Positions 36,565 to 46,871 of a DNA stretch of 64,000 nt are shown here, piece by piece. The notes under the pieces were generated by a model. It searched no databases. It was given only the letters and a program-made list of their open reading frames with translations, and was not told where the DNA came from. This DNA comes from Erwinia psidii (GTDB lineage: Bacteria; Pseudomonadota; Gammaproteobacteria; Enterobacterales; Enterobacteriaceae). Position 1 is the first letter of the stretch, and every line of letters begins with the position of its first letter. Where the stretch lies: positions 186,001 to 250,000 of the forward strand of contig NZ_RHHM01000007.1 in NCBI RefSeq assembly GCF_003846135.1, in the 5' to 3' direction. The translations under genes were made by a program, and so were the position numbers.

Positions 36565-37773
36565 ATGAAAAAGAGCATCCGCGCATTAGCCGCTTTAGCC
36601 CTGGCCGTGACGGCATACAGCCAGTCAGCCTCAGCCATTGTTTACTCCCTGCCTGCGGCAAACAGTCGTCTGATTGGTGAGAATATTGAAATCACCCTGC
36701 CTCAGGACAACAAATTGCCGCTTGAGGCCTTCGCTGCCCAGTATCAGATGGGCCTGAGCAACATGCTGGAGGCCAACCCAGGCGTGGATGTTTATCTGCC
36801 GAAAGGCGGATCCAAACTGGTTATCCCCCAGCAACTGCTCCTGCCTGACGCCCCGCGCGAGGGCATCGTGATCAACAGTGCGGAAATGCGCCTTTATTAC
36901 TATCCGAAAGGCACCAAAACCGTGGTAGTACTGCCAGTTGGCGTCGGTGAACTGGGTAAAGATACGCCAATCAGCTGGACCACCAAAGTAGAGCGGAAAA
37001 AAGACGGTCCAACCTGGACGCCAACCAAAAAAATGCATGAAGACGCGGCAGCAGCAGGTGCACCACTACCCGCCTACTTCCCGGCCGGCCCGGATAACCC
37101 CATGGGCCTGTATGCGCTCTATATTGGTCGCCTGTATGCCATCCACGGCACTAACGCCAACTTCGGTATCGGCTTGCGCGTCAGCCACGGCTGTGTCCGC
37201 CTGCGTGCGGATGATATTAAATGGCTGTTTGACAATGTTCCTGCCGGTACCCGGGTGCAGTTTATCGATCAGCCGATCAAAGCCTCCGTTGAGCCGGATG
37301 GTTCCCGTCTGGTGGAAGTGCATAATCCCCTTTCCCAGACTCAGGAGCAGTTTAACTCCCGTGAGCCTGTTCCACTGAGCATCACCCCGGTAGTGAATAA
37401 AGTGGTCAGCGATGCGAGCGTCGACAGCGCCACGCTGGATAATGCCCTGAAGACCCGTAGCGGTATGCCGGTTAAACTCAATACCGGCGCTGACGACCGC
37501 TTTGGCAAACCGGTTGCCGCACCGCAGACACAAGGTGCTCAGCCCGGCGAAGAACCGATGACTCCGGTGACTGGCCAGGGAGCAAACCCGGTTGAAAACA
37601 GTGCGCCTGCGGACAGCCAGGCTCCACAGGCCACCGATGGGCAACAACAGGCTCCGGCCGCGGCCACGCCAGACGGTAGTTTTGTGGCCCCCAGCCAGCC
37701 TGGCCCGGTTTACGAAAGCACCCCTGACGCTGACAGTTCCAAAACCACCACCGGCACTGACGGCCAGCAGTAA
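36565..37773 (+). CDS. ldtB: LdtB (YbiS) L,D-transpeptidase with C-terminal extension
   Basis: A 402-residue periplasmic L,D-transpeptidase that anchors Braun lipoprotein to peptidoglycan. The signal peptide runs to ...YSQSASA, then a LysM-like N-terminal region ([19 protein letters not shown]) leads to the YkuD domain with the catalytic [11 protein letters not shown]...SHGCVRLR. The first 305 or so residues match E. coli YbiS (306 residues) closely. The remaining roughly 95 residues are a Gln/Pro/Ala-rich, probably disordered tail. The start MKKSIRAL was chosen by homology although the frame extends upstream; its ribosome site is weak. A strong terminator follows. Confidence 0.92.
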   Translation: MKKSIRALAALALAVTAYSQSASAIVYSLPAANSRLIGENIEITLPQDNKLPLEAFAAQYQMGLSNMLEANPGVDVYLPKGGSKLVIPQQLLLPDAPREGIVINSAEMRLYYYPKGTKTVVVLPVGVGELGKDTPISWTTKVERKKDGPTWTPTKKMHEDAAAAGAPLPAYFPAGPDNPMGLYALYIGRLYAIHGTNANFGIGLRVSHGCVRLRADDIKWLFDNVPAGTRVQFIDQPIKASVEPDGSRLVEVHNPLSQTQEQFNSREPVPLSITPVVNKVVSDASVDSATLDNALKTRSGMPVKLNTGADDRFGKPVAAPQTQGAQPGEEPMTPVTGQGANPVENSAPADSQAPQATDGQQQAPAAATPDGSFVAPSQPGPVYESTPDADSSKTTTGTDGQQ

Positions 37774-37805
37774 GACAGCCCTCAGGTAATCCGTTGGTTA
37801 AAAGT

Positions 37806-37835
37806 AAAAGCCACCTTCCCCGGAAGGTGGCTTTT
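37806..37835. terminator. Bidirectional terminator after ldtB
   Basis: A 14-bp perfect inverted repeat, AAAAGCCACCTTCC and its complement, ends in CTTTT on the plus strand and is symmetric on the other strand. It lies 32 bases past the ldtB stop. Confidence 0.85.
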
Positions 37836-37875
37836 GACAATGCCCTCTGAAAGGGGGTCTGTTGTCAATTTTCGA

Positions 37876-38004
37876 TTACCACACTAACCATTCCATCGGC
37901 TGCTCATCTGTTTGTTTCGTTTTCTCCTGATGCCTCACATACCGTCTGATAATTTCCCCGTTCACCCCGACAGTATCTGCAAACCAGCAACAGTGCCCTT
38001 TTAG
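37876..38004 (-). pseudogene. IS200/IS605-type TnpA remnant (C-terminal end only)
   Basis: On the minus strand 42 codons read as the tail of an IS200-like Y1 transposase: GHCCWFADTVGVNGE, then IIRRYVRHQEKTKQ, then a stop at 37876. The segment STVG/DTVG-x-N-x-x-x-I-R-x-Y-x-x-x-Q is typical of the family's last helix. No upstream HUH domain or tyrosine region remains, so this is a relic. The assignment rests on a short motif. Confidence 0.55.
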
Positions 38005-38010
38005 GGACGA

Positions 38011-38058
38011 CAAAGAGAAAGGCTGCTGTTTCGCATGAAACAGCAGCCTTTCTCTTTG
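38011..38058. repeat. Perfect 22-bp inverted repeat with 4-base loop
   Basis: Two 22-base arms (38011-38032 and 38037-38058) are exactly complementary around a GCAT loop. The arms begin CAAAGAGAAAGG. It lies between the IS200-like remnant and the end of the chemoreceptor gene. It may serve as the chemoreceptor terminator (T-rich distal arm on the minus strand) or be an element end. Confidence 0.85.
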
Positions 38059-38251
38059 ACTCTCTGCACCGAAAATCCTACGCGGCGTTTATCGCATTAC
38101 GCAGGGTGCCGTCACCAACCTCGTGCCCCTGCGCACTGCTTTTCCGATGGAAACGGCTTTTGCATGACAGGTTCAGGAAGAGTGGCGTTAGTGAGCCGTA
38201 CCCGGCAGATCATTTTCCACTCTGTCCTGACATCCGCAAGAAAGCCAGCGT

Positions 38252-39826
38252 TTATATCCTGAAGGTATTGACCGTTTCACGTAACGCGTTAGCCTGCTCT
38301 GAAAGAGAATGCAACGCAGTGGACGACTCTTCAACCAGCGATGCATTATTCTGCGTTACCCTGTCCATCTGCGTCACCGCAATGCTGACTTGCGAAATTC
38401 CCTGCATCTGTTCAGAAGAGGCCAGCGAGATATTATCCATTGCCTGAGCAAGATCGCCCACCATACCGACGATTTTCAGGATGCTCTGGCCAGTGCCTGC
38501 TGCCACCGTCACCCCACTTTCCACCTGCGTCACCGCCTGTTCAATCAGCTGTTTAATGTCTCTGGCCGCCGTGGCACTGCGTTGTGCCAGCGTCCTGACT
38601 TCCCCCGCAACGACGGCAAAACCACGTCCCTGCTCACCGGCACGCGCGGCTTCGACAGCGGCGTTAAGCGCGAGAATATTGGTCTGAAAAGCAATGCCTT
38701 CAATCACCGACGTAATATCCCGTACCTTCACGGCACTCAGTGAAATGTCATTCATGGTCTCTGACATGTGCTGCATATCCTTTTCGCCAGCGCGTGCAAA
38801 TACGGCGGCCTGGCGTGCAGACTCCGCCGTATGCTGCGCACTGGCCGAATTGCTTTTTACCGTGGCAGTAAGCTGTTCCATACTGGCGGCCGTTTGCTGA
38901 AGGGCGGCGGCCTGCTCCTCGGTACGGGAAGAAAGTTCGGTATTCCCCTGAGAAATCTCTCCGGCGGCCAGCGCCACGGAAGCAGAAGAATTCTTGATTT
39001 GCGACACCAGTCCACGCAGATGACTCTGCATACTGTCCAGCGAGGCCAGCAGGCTGGTGGTATCGTTATGACGCAGTGGAATCGTGGTGGTGAGATCGCC
39101 TGCGGCAATCGTGGCGGCAAGCACCTGTGCCTGCAAAGGTTCGCCGCCCAGCTGCCCTTTGATTCGGCGGGTGATCAGCCAGCTCATGGCAAATCCCAGC
39201 ATCACAAACACCACCGTTAATGCCACTAAGCTCAGATAAACCCCGGACAGCGCCTGAGTAGACGTCTGAGCCGTTTTCAGCGTAACGCGCGCCTGATAAG
39301 CCACCATATCATTGACAGCAGTGCGGTACTGAGAAAGTGCAGGAATTAACCCGGAATTAAGCTTGTCCACGACAGGAATATCATTTTGCTGAAATACGGC
39401 CTGTGCGGCGGTGTTAAAAGCCGGAGAGGTTGTTTCAATATTTTTTAACAGGCCGGAAGCTTCTTCAACTTCGGCAATATTGATACCGGGAATTTTTTTC
39501 GCGCCGTTAATCAGCGTGCGAAAATGTGCTGTGGTTTCGTCGCTGTTTTTCTGTAGTGAAAAAAACTGTGCGTTAAGGTCATTCAGCGCCGGTTGCTGAT
39601 TATGCCCTGTCAACGCCAGCAGCAACGTGGTTTGCTGATTTAAATTGTCTTTCAGCGTCTGAAGGACCTGTAAATCGGTCAGTCGTGCACGCGTCAACTC
39701 CTGTTGGTCGCTGGCAGAGCTGAGTTTATACCCGGCAAAGCCGGTCATAAAAACGCCCATGAGAATAACACAAAGGAATGCCATTGTGAGCATGGCGCTG
39801 AGCTTTATTTTTCCGTGACTAAACAT
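38252..39826 (-). CDS. Methyl-accepting chemotaxis protein (four-helix-bundle sensor)
   Basis: A 524-residue Tar/Tsr-type chemoreceptor. TM1 [19 protein letters not shown], a periplasmic four-helix bundle of about 150 residues ([18 protein letters not shown]...), TM2 [23 protein letters not shown], and a signalling domain with tip [27 protein letters not shown]. It ends ...RETVNTFRI without the CheR/CheB-binding pentapeptide. ATG 39826 has GGAAGG upstream; a longer frame by 12 codons was excluded. A well-formed sigma-28 promoter lies 72 bases upstream, so it belongs to the flagellar class III regulon. Confidence 0.92.
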   Translation of the reverse strand: MFSHGKIKLSAMLTMAFLCVILMGVFMTGFAGYKLSSASDQQELTRARLTDLQVLQTLKDNLNQQTTLLLALTGHNQQPALNDLNAQFFSLQKNSDETTAHFRTLINGAKKIPGINIAEVEEASGLLKNIETTSPAFNTAAQAVFQQNDIPVVDKLNSGLIPALSQYRTAVNDMVAYQARVTLKTAQTSTQALSGVYLSLVALTVVFVMLGFAMSWLITRRIKGQLGGEPLQAQVLAATIAAGDLTTTIPLRHNDTTSLLASLDSMQSHLRGLVSQIKNSSASVALAAGEISQGNTELSSRTEEQAAALQQTAASMEQLTATVKSNSASAQHTAESARQAAVFARAGEKDMQHMSETMNDISLSAVKVRDITSVIEGIAFQTNILALNAAVEAARAGEQGRGFAVVAGEVRTLAQRSATAARDIKQLIEQAVTQVESGVTVAAGTGQSILKIVGMVGDLAQAMDNISLASSEQMQGISQVSIAVTQMDRVTQNNASLVEESSTALHSLSEQANALRETVNTFRI

Positions 39827-39897
39827 ATTTTTACCTTCCGGTTCAGTGTGCACTCGCAACACTTACGCACCACGCGGCACGTAGGCAACTGATACTT

Positions 39898-39924
39898 TTA
39901 TCGGCATTCATCCTGTAAAATTCA
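39898..39924 (-). promoter_or_regulatory. Sigma-28 (FliA) promoter of the chemoreceptor gene
   Basis: On the minus strand TGAATTTT (6 of 8 matches to TAAAGTTT) is followed after exactly 11 bases by GCCGATAA (8 of 8). This is the enterobacterial flagellar class III promoter form. Confidence 0.8.
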
Positions 39925-40262
39925 GTACTGAATCCTAATCGTGCCCATTTTTCAACTCCGTACAGAATTAAATACATTCAAATTGCGATATTTCAAGCCA
40001 TTTATATCTCGCGGGTATTAACTCACCGACATTAACTAACTGACCAACTCGTTTGCCGATCAACCGACATGTTGGCAGGATGGCGCGGGCGAGCCACGTC
40101 ACCATATCCTGCAATACGGTCGGAAAATTACCGGCAGGTCAGCACTAGCGTGTGGCCTGATATGGGTATTACTTTGAGCTACCGCGAGAAAATAGCGTCG
40201 GTGCAAATGACAGACAGGGGCGGCAGCCGTATTACCACCGCACCAAAACAGGTCAGATGGTA
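39925..40262. other. Intergenic region
   Basis: About 340 bases between the chemoreceptor promoter and the MFS gene end. No supported gene; one short forward frame (40069-40338) overlaps the MFS gene and looks spurious. Confidence 0.4.
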
Positions 40263-41444
40263 TTACGCTTGGTGGCTGACATGTCGCCGCAGAATAATGA
40301 TAAAAGCTAACAGCACCACCAGTGCGGCTACCAGATAAATGGCGTCCACGCCCTGCCAGCCAATCAGCAACCCGGCCAGCGGCCCGGTGATCCCCAGCCC
40401 GAAATCAAGAAAGGCGGAATAGAGTCCAAGCGCCGCGCCCTGATTCTGCGGCGTCACCTGCCTGATCGCTTCGACGCCCAGCGCCGGAAAAACCAGCGAA
40501 AAACCTGCCCCGGTGAGGAATGCGCCAATATCCACCATCAGTGGCGAGCTCCCCTGCCAAATCATCAGCAGGCCAGCGCTTTCAATCATCAGCGAAAACA
40601 GCGACACGCGCACGCCGCCAAAGTGGCCAATCATGTTACTGAATACCAGACGTACTGCCACAAAACCAAGACTGAACAGCGTCAACGAAAAGGCCGCACC
40701 GTCCCAGTTATGGCTGGAAAAATAGAGGGTGATAAAGGTTGCGATGGTGCCAAAACCGACGGTTCCCAGCCCCAGGCATAGTCCATACAGCCAGATACGC
40801 GAAAAAACCTTATGAAACGGAATGCGCTGCCCCACGGTGACAACGACAGCGGGCCGATGGGTAGCCAGCCAGAAACCAAAAATCGCCATCAGCACAATCA
40901 GCACGGCAAATCCCGGTATGCCAAAGGCAGTATTCAGCATCACGCCCAGCGGTGCGCCCAGTGCCATCGCCAAATAGGTCGCCACCCCGTTCCAGGAAAT
41001 TACCCGTGCGCTCTGCGTCGCTCCCACGATATTGATACCCCACAGCATCGACCCTGTTGCGGTCAGACTTTCTCCCATGCCAAGCGCTACCCGGCCTGCT
41101 GCCAGCAGGATCAGACTGGCTGATGGGCGGGTCGTCACCAACACCGCCAGTAAAGTGAGCAGCCCGCTAACCCCACAGAGCAGCAGCCCCACCAGCACCA
41201 CTTTTTTCGGACCAAGCAGATCGGCATAGCGTCCTGCCTGCGGCCGACTGACCAGCGTGGCGAAATATTGCAGGCTGATAATCAGTCCGGCGATAAAGGA
41301 GCTGTAGCCCAGCTGATGATGCACATAGGCAGGCAGCACCGCGAGAGGCAGCCCGATTGACAGATAACAGAAGAAGGTAAAAACCACCACGGAAATAATA
41401 CGTTTGTTGAGCTGCGCACTGGATAATGCAGGATCAGAAGACAT
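40263..41444 (-). CDS. MFS transporter, YfcJ/YhhS type
   Basis: A 393-residue major facilitator with 12 hydrophobic helices. The A-like motif between helices 2 and 3 reads SRPQAGRYADLLGPKK, and GRVALGMGESL plus WNGVATYLAMALGAPLG match the YfcJ/YhhS (arabinose-efflux-like) group. Expected to be a drug or sugar proton antiporter. It is monocistronic; dusC lies about 160 bases upstream on the same strand. Confidence 0.85.
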   Translation of the reverse strand: MSSDPALSSAQLNKRIISVVVFTFFCYLSIGLPLAVLPAYVHHQLGYSSFIAGLIISLQYFATLVSRPQAGRYADLLGPKKVVLVGLLLCGVSGLLTLLAVLVTTRPSASLILLAAGRVALGMGESLTATGSMLWGINIVGATQSARVISWNGVATYLAMALGAPLGVMLNTAFGIPGFAVLIVLMAIFGFWLATHRPAVVVTVGQRIPFHKVFSRIWLYGLCLGLGTVGFGTIATFITLYFSSHNWDGAAFSLTLFSLGFVAVRLVFSNMIGHFGGVRVSLFSLMIESAGLLMIWQGSSPLMVDIGAFLTGAGFSLVFPALGVEAIRQVTPQNQGAALGLYSAFLDFGLGITGPLAGLLIGWQGVDAIYLVAALVVLLAFIIILRRHVSHQA

Positions 41445-41607
41445 GTCATGACCGGAAAGTTGATGCAGGTAGCTGGCATCATACTATCAGCACAGCGGAA
41501 GATCCCGCGAATGGGCGGCATAAAAGAAATCTCTGCCTGTTATTTGCGCGTGAACGGCCATGACAATCACACTTATTGATAATCATGGCAAAAAAAGCGC
41601 GCCATTT

Positions 41608-42555
41608 TCAGGCCAGTGTCTGTACCTGACGTTCGATAAAAGCCGCGATCTCAGAGGACGTTTTCATTGCCCGGATATGGCTGAACAGATCGCTGGCCTG
41701 CGTATAGGTTTTACGCAGATAGCCCAGCCACTGCTTAATCCTCGCCACGTGATATAACCCGGTATCGCCCCGCTTCTCCAGCTGAATGTAGCGGTGCAAC
41801 AACATCAGCACCTCTGCCCACGGCATCAGGGGCGCATTGTGTTTAATCACCCGGCTGAGGTTAGGAACGCACAACGCACCACGTCCAACCATCACCGCAT
41901 CACAACCGGTCATCTGCAGGCATGCCTGGCCGCTTTTCCAGTCCCAAATCTCACCGTTGGCGATCACCGGGATCGTCAACCGTCGGCGGATCTCGCCAAT
42001 CGCCGCCCAGTTAATCCGCTCTGCCTGGTAGCCATCCTCTTTGGTACGGCCGTGCACCACCAGTTCAGTGGCCCCGGATTGCGCCACCGCATCGGCAATC
42101 TCAAACTGGCGATCGCCGGAATCCCACCCCAGCCGCACTTTTACCGTCACCGGCAGAGGTGATGGTACTGCGGCGCGCATCGCGCTGGCCGCACGGAAAA
42201 TCAGTTCCGGGTCTTTCAGCAGGGTGGCACCGCCGCCGCTGCCGTTAACGGTTTTTGACGGACAGCCACAGTTGAGATCAACGCCATGGGAACCAAGCTC
42301 CACCGCACGGGCAGCATTTTCCGCAAGAAATGAAGGGTGCTGTCCCAGTAGCTGAATACGCACCAGCGTGCCGGAAGATGTGCGGCTGGCATGATAAAGC
42401 TCAGGACAGAGCCGGTAGAAGGATTTGACCGGCAGTAACTGGTCAACCACCCGCAGAAATTCCGTAATGCAGAGATCGTAGTCGTTAACATCGGTGAGCA
42501 GTTCACGCACCAGTGAGTCCAGCACGCCCTCCATCGGGGCCAGTAAAACGCGCAT
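41608..42555 (-). CDS. dusC: DusC, tRNA-dihydrouridine(16) synthase
   Basis: A 315-residue FMN enzyme, the same length as E. coli DusC, that reduces U16 in the tRNA D-loop. It starts [19 protein letters not shown], with the catalytic cysteine in [19 protein letters not shown]-binding [12 protein letters not shown], and VIANGEIWD. The C-terminal recognition domain is the typical helical bundle. Five additional codons upstream were excluded. It lies just downstream of rhlE, with hairpin-forming sequence between. Confidence 0.96.
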   Translation of the reverse strand: MRVLLAPMEGVLDSLVRELLTDVNDYDLCITEFLRVVDQLLPVKSFYRLCPELYHASRTSSGTLVRIQLLGQHPSFLAENAARAVELGSHGVDLNCGCPSKTVNGSGGGATLLKDPELIFRAASAMRAAVPSPLPVTVKVRLGWDSGDRQFEIADAVAQSGATELVVHGRTKEDGYQAERINWAAIGEIRRRLTIPVIANGEIWDWKSGQACLQMTGCDAVMVGRGALCVPNLSRVIKHNAPLMPWAEVLMLLHRYIQLEKRGDTGLYHVARIKQWLGYLRKTYTQASDLFSHIRAMKTSSEIAAFIERQVQTLA

Positions 42556-42570
42556 GTTACAACCGTCCAC

Positions 42571-42602
42571 TCCCCCTGGAGACGGGGGATCGGTCGATCC
42601 CC
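42571..42602. repeat. Overlapping hairpins between dusC and rhlE
   Basis: TCCCCC and GGGGGA form one stem, while GGGGATCG and CGATCCCC form an alternative 8-bp stem sharing bases with it. They could act as a terminator or attenuator between rhlE and dusC. No U-tract is seen. Confidence 0.4.
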
Positions 42603-42615
42603 AAAGTAAAAAACG

Positions 42616-44022
42616 TTATGCCGGATTGGCGCGGCGCTGGCGGGTTTTATTGCGGGGTGCGCCGTTGCCGCTGGCGGCCGGTTTTGCCCCCTGTGCCGCA
42701 CCGGAACCCTGGCGACGCTGACCGTCAGACGGGCTGCGTTCCCCAGCAGACGACGCACCGCGATCGCCACCACCGTGACCTCGGTTAGCGCCAGGACGAC
42801 CGCCGCCACGTTGGCCCTGCGGCGCACCACTGCGTCCACCGCGCTGCTGACGACCATTCTGAATGGGCTCTGCTTTGATCGAAGGGTCCGGTTCAAAACC
42901 TTCCAGCGCAATCCGTGGGATCTCACGTTTCAGTAAACGCTCAATATCACGCAGCAGTTTATGTTCATCAACGCACACCAGCGACAGCGCTTCACCGGTG
43001 GCCGCCGCTCGTCCGGTACGGCCAATGCGGTGCACGTAATCTTCCGGCACGTTGGGCAGCTCGAAGTTCACCACGTGCGGCAGTTCAGAAATATCAATCC
43101 CCCGGGCAGCGATATCGGTGGCCACCAGCACACGGATTTTATTCTCTTTAAAATCGCTCAGTGCGCGGGTACGTGCACCCTGGCTCTTGTTGCCGTGGAT
43201 CGCGGCGGCGGTGATGCCGTCTTTATTCAGCTGTTCTGTCAGATGGTTAGCGCCGTGCTTGGTACGGGTGAACACCAGCACCTGCTGCCAGTTATCACGG
43301 CCAATCATCAGCGACAGCAGTTCCCGCTTGCGTTTCTTATCAACAAAATGCACATGCTGTGTGATCTGTTCTGACGCAGTGTTGCGGCGCGCAACTTCCA
43401 CCTGTTCAGGATTGTGCAGCAGTTTTTCTGCCAGCGCCTTAATCTCATCAGAGAAAGTGGCGGAGAACAGCAGGTTCTGACGTTTGGCGGGCAGCTTTGC
43501 CAGAACGCGACGGATATCGTGAATAAAGCCCATATCCAGCATCCGATCGGCTTCATCCAGCACCAGGATTTCCACTTTGGAAAGATCCAACGCATTCTGA
43601 TGTTCCAGATCCAGCAGGCGTCCGGGGGTGGCAATCAGCACATCAACACCCCCGCGTAACTTCATCATCTGTGGATTAATACTGACGCCGCCAAATACCA
43701 CCAGCGAGCGCAGATTAAGGTATTTGCTGTAATCCTGAACGTTTTCACCCACCTGGGCCGCCAGTTCGCGGGTTGGGGTGAGGATTAATGCCCGCACCGG
43801 GCGACGGCCTTTCGGGTTCGGTTCCGCAGCGTTAAGCAGCTGCAACAGCGGGAGGGTAAAGCCGGCGGTTTTGCCGGTTCCGGTCTGAGCGCTGGCCATC
43901 AGGTCACGACCCGCCAGCACCACCGGAATAGCCTGACGCTGGATCGGCGTAGGCTGGTTGTAACCCTGTTCTGCAACAGCACGCAAAATATCGGCATTCA
44001 GGCCGAGAGAATCAAATGACAT
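42616..44022 (-). CDS. rhlE: RhlE, DEAD-box ATP-dependent RNA helicase
   Basis: A 468-residue RNA helicase involved in ribosome assembly and RNA degradation (E. coli 454). Motifs: Q motif [12 protein letters not shown], Walker [36 protein letters not shown] (DEAD), SATFS, and HRIGRTGRA. The C-terminal roughly 80 residues are rich in Arg-Gly-Gly and glutamine, a disordered RNA-binding tail. ATG 44022 ([13 protein letters not shown]) matches the family start; 42 upstream codons were excluded. Confidence 0.96.
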   Translation of the reverse strand: MSFDSLGLNADILRAVAEQGYNQPTPIQRQAIPVVLAGRDLMASAQTGTGKTAGFTLPLLQLLNAAEPNPKGRRPVRALILTPTRELAAQVGENVQDYSKYLNLRSLVVFGGVSINPQMMKLRGGVDVLIATPGRLLDLEHQNALDLSKVEILVLDEADRMLDMGFIHDIRRVLAKLPAKRQNLLFSATFSDEIKALAEKLLHNPEQVEVARRNTASEQITQHVHFVDKKRKRELLSLMIGRDNWQQVLVFTRTKHGANHLTEQLNKDGITAAAIHGNKSQGARTRALSDFKENKIRVLVATDIAARGIDISELPHVVNFELPNVPEDYVHRIGRTGRAAATGEALSLVCVDEHKLLRDIERLLKREIPRIALEGFEPDPSIKAEPIQNGRQQRGGRSGAPQGQRGGGRPGANRGHGGGDRGASSAGERSPSDGQRRQGSGAAQGAKPAASGNGAPRNKTRQRRANPA

Positions 44023-44270
44023 AAAATTGACTGACTCCGGTTTCGCCCCGACCGCCTGTGGCAGTGTAGTTTCCGGGGCGAAAATAGGACGCCAGGCTCT
44101 GCCTGACGCTTGAAAGGGGGCACAAACTACGGTGCGTAAGGCGCGCATTATAACAGAGGTTGTGTTATTACAGAGAGCTTTTCTTTTTTGACCGGGGCGG
44201 CGGGCGTGGACAACACATCATGCTGCCATTAGCCAGGTTACGTTTGGGGAAGGACAAATACAGAGAAGGA

Positions 44271-44292
44271 CGGACCACTCTGGCGTGGTCCG
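44271..44292 (-). terminator. Hairpin after ybhQ
   Basis: An 8-bp perfect stem CGGACCAC / GTGGTCCG with a 6-base loop lies eight bases past the ybhQ stop. The downstream minus-strand sequence is moderately T-rich, so it is a reasonable terminator. Confidence 0.55.
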
Positions 44293-44299
44293 TGGTGCA

Positions 44300-44689
44300 T
44301 CAACGCTGGCGCTGACGAGCGCGAGCCGTCTCTTTCGCCAGAAGCGAAACCACTGCGGGTCCGGTTAGCATCAGCACACCCGCCACACCGAGTAGCAGGT
44401 TGTTCTGGATCACACGGGACAGCAGGTAGAGCACCAGCATGGCAGCCCCGAAATAATACGTGGTAGTCACGTCTTCAAGGAAGTCCCCGGTCCGACGAAA
44501 GCCACTGAGACGCTGGGTAAGTAACATAGCGGCAAACACGCTGGCATAGAGCGTCAGCAAAACCACGCTGACCTGCAACAGCGCCTGATGTTTCCATCCG
44601 AACACCAGTGCGGTAATCAGCATCAGGTGTAGCGTTATGTGTACCCAGGTTTGTCCGGTGACAATCTGCACACGATTAGACCATTTCAT
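44300..44689 (-). CDS. ybhQ: YbhQ, conserved inner membrane protein
   Basis: A 129-residue protein matching E. coli YbhQ, with four hydrophobic helices and the conserved stretches [30 protein letters not shown] and [13 protein letters not shown]. The start at 44689 has AGGAGAAAATA upstream. Function unknown. It is divergent from ybhP, the E. coli arrangement. Confidence 0.88.
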   Translation of the reverse strand: MKWSNRVQIVTGQTWVHITLHLMLITALVFGWKHQALLQVSVVLLTLYASVFAAMLLTQRLSGFRRTGDFLEDVTTTYYFGAAMLVLYLLSRVIQNNLLLGVAGVLMLTGPAVVSLLAKETARARQRQR

Positions 44690-44871
44690 TATTTTCTCCT
44701 GGCAAACCCGACCGGGGCCTGCCCAGCTTTGTTTACACAATCAGTGAAAACGAATTCCTCAGATTAACGCAATTTTCGGATAATGCCGCAAATATCGCGG
44801 CCCGTCGCCACTCTTTTGTGACAAAGACTACACTTTACTGTTCCCCTTTCGAAAAGGACAGCGCGCACAGT

Positions 44872-45633
44872 ATGCCACAAAAGCCGCACGGATTTTCATT
44901 AAAAGTCCTGACAATCAATACACATAAAGGCTTTAACGCCTCAAATCGCCGTTTTATCCTGCCAGAACTGCGTGATGCAGTCAGAGCGACAGCGGCGGAT
45001 ATCGTTTTTTTACAGGAGGTTATGGGTAGCCATTGCGTTCATCAGCTTAAGGTGGCGAACTGGCCTGATAAACCTCATTATGAATTTCTTGCTGACACCC
45101 TCTGGAATGATTTTGCCTACGGTCGCAATGCTGTTTACCCGGAGGGCGATCACGGCAATGCGGTACTCTCACGATTTCCCATCACGGCGTTTGAAAACCG
45201 GGATATCTCGACAGAAGGTACGGAAAAGCGTGGCCTGCTGCATTGTCAGGTGGCGCTGCCTGACCACCCGGTTTCACTGCATGTCATCTGCGTTCATCTT
45301 GGACTGCGTAATGCACAGCGCGCGCAACAGCTGTCCATGCTGTGTGCGCTGATCAACAGTCTGCCGGCGGAGGCACCGGTGGTGGTGGCTGGCGACTTTA
45401 ACGACTGGCAACTGAAAGCCAATGCGTTCCTGCTTGAGGGCGCGGGGATGGAAGAAGTATTCAGCCGCAAGTCAGGCCGGCCAGCACGCACCTTCCCTGC
45501 CCGCTTTCCTCTGCTGCGCCTCGATCGTATCTACGTGCGCAACGCCGGGATTAACCATCCACAGACCATTCCTACCCGGCCCTGGTCTCATCTCTCCGAT
45601 CACGCGCCGCTGGCGGTGGAGCTTTACCTGTGA
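44872..45633 (+). CDS. ybhP: YbhP, endonuclease/exonuclease/phosphatase-family protein
   Basis: A 253-residue EEP-fold protein, the same length as E. coli YbhP. Metal-site motifs: LTINTHKGF at the N-terminus, VFLQEVMG (catalytic Glu), VAGDFNDW, and the C-terminal [10 protein letters not shown]. It is first in a unit with clsB (overlap 4 bases) and ybhN, suggesting a phospholipid-related phosphodiesterase or phosphatase role. Eighteen upstream codons were excluded to match the family start [13 protein letters not shown]. Confidence 0.92.
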   Translation: MPQKPHGFSLKVLTINTHKGFNASNRRFILPELRDAVRATAADIVFLQEVMGSHCVHQLKVANWPDKPHYEFLADTLWNDFAYGRNAVYPEGDHGNAVLSRFPITAFENRDISTEGTEKRGLLHCQVALPDHPVSLHVICVHLGLRNAQRAQQLSMLCALINSLPAEAPVVVAGDFNDWQLKANAFLLEGAGMEEVFSRKSGRPARTFPARFPLLRLDRIYVRNAGINHPQTIPTRPWSHLSDHAPLAVELYL

Positions 45634-46871
45634 ATATGCCCTGGCGTGACGGCAACCGACTGCAATTGCTGATTAATGGCGAAGCGTATTTCCCGGCGGT
45701 TTTTGACGCCATCGCGCGTGCACAACAGACGGTACTGCTGGAAACCTTCATCCTGTTTGAAGATGACGTAGGCAGACAACTGCATCAGGTGCTGCTTGCG
45801 TCAGCCCGGCGGGGAGTGAAGGTGGAAATGATGGTCGACGGCTACGGCTCCGACGCGTTGTCTGAAGCGTATATTTCCAGCCTGACGTCGGCTGGCGTGC
45901 GCTTTATCAGTTACGATCCCCGTCCGCTGGTTTTTGGTATGCGGACCAATATCTTCCGGCGTCTGCACCGTAAAATTGTGGTCTGCGACGATCGGGTCGC
46001 CTTTGTCGGCGGTATCAACTTTTCTGCGGAACATAACGTCGGTTTTGGGCCAGAAGCCAAACAGGATTATGCCGTGGAGGTGCATGGGCCAGTAGTCGAC
46101 GATATTACCCGCTATGTGCGACAGGCATTGAGCACTCAGGCTGCGCGCAAACGCTGGTGGCATGGCCGCTCGCGTCGCCGGACACAGAACGCAACGCCGG
46201 GTGGCGCACAGGTGATGTTTGTCTGGCGCGATAACGCAGAGCACCGGGACGATATTGAACAGCACTATATCAGGATGCTGCGCACGGCCAGGGAGGAAGT
46301 GATCATTGCCAACGCCTATTTCTTTCCGGGTTACCATTTACTACATGAAATGCGTAACGCGGCACAACGCGGCGTTCGGGTTAAGCTGATTGTTCAGGGC
46401 AAGCCGGATATGCCTGTCGTTAAGGTCGGGGCTGAGCTGCTCTACAACTATCTGGTCGGTGGGGGCGTGCAGGTGTATGAATATATCCGTCGGCCACTCC
46501 ATGCCAAAATCGCTCTCCAGGACAGCGCATGGTCAACCGTGGGCTCCAGCAATCTTGACCCGTTAAGCCTCTCGCTTAATCTGGAAGCCAATCTGATGAT
46601 CCATGACCCTGATTTCAATCAGGTGATGCGCGATGAACTGAACCGCTTGCTGGCTTCGGAGTGCCGCCAGGTGATGGCCGATGAACTGCCACCACAAAAC
46701 GGATGGCAGATGGTGAAAAACGTGGTGGTGTTCCATTTCCTGCGTCACTTTCCGGCGATTGCCGGCTGGCTGCCTGCACACACGCCAAGGCTGACGCTGG
46801 TTCATCCGCCGGTACAACCTGAAATGGAAACCCAGGATCGCCCAGGGTCTGAAGAGAGGATGGGATCCTGA
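45630..46871 (+). CDS. clsB: ClsB (YbhO), cardiolipin synthase B
   Basis: A 413-residue phospholipase-D-family cardiolipin/phosphatidyl transferase, exactly the E. coli length. Two HKD motifs are present: [16 protein letters not shown] and [18 protein letters not shown]. The GTG at 45630 overlaps the ybhP stop by four bases; homology to MKCSWREG supports it over the ATG two codons later. It makes cardiolipin or PG at the inner membrane with its operon partners. Confidence 0.95.
   Translation: MNMPWRDGNRLQLLINGEAYFPAVFDAIARAQQTVLLETFILFEDDVGRQLHQVLLASARRGVKVEMMVDGYGSDALSEAYISSLTSAGVRFISYDPRPLVFGMRTNIFRRLHRKIVVCDDRVAFVGGINFSAEHNVGFGPEAKQDYAVEVHGPVVDDITRYVRQALSTQAARKRWWHGRSRRRTQNATPGGAQVMFVWRDNAEHRDDIEQHYIRMLRTAREEVIIANAYFFPGYHLLHEMRNAAQRGVRVKLIVQGKPDMPVVKVGAELLYNYLVGGGVQVYEYIRRPLHAKIALQDSAWSTVGSSNLDPLSLSLNLEANLMIHDPDFNQVMRDELNRLLASECRQVMADELPPQNGWQMVKNVVVFHFLRHFPAIAGWLPAHTPRLTLVHPPVQPEMETQDRPGSEERMGS

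Noticed and set aside
42216-42926. 236-codon minus-strand frame spanning the rhlE-dusC junction
   Set aside because: Shadow frame overlapping both genes, each of which has full-length homology.
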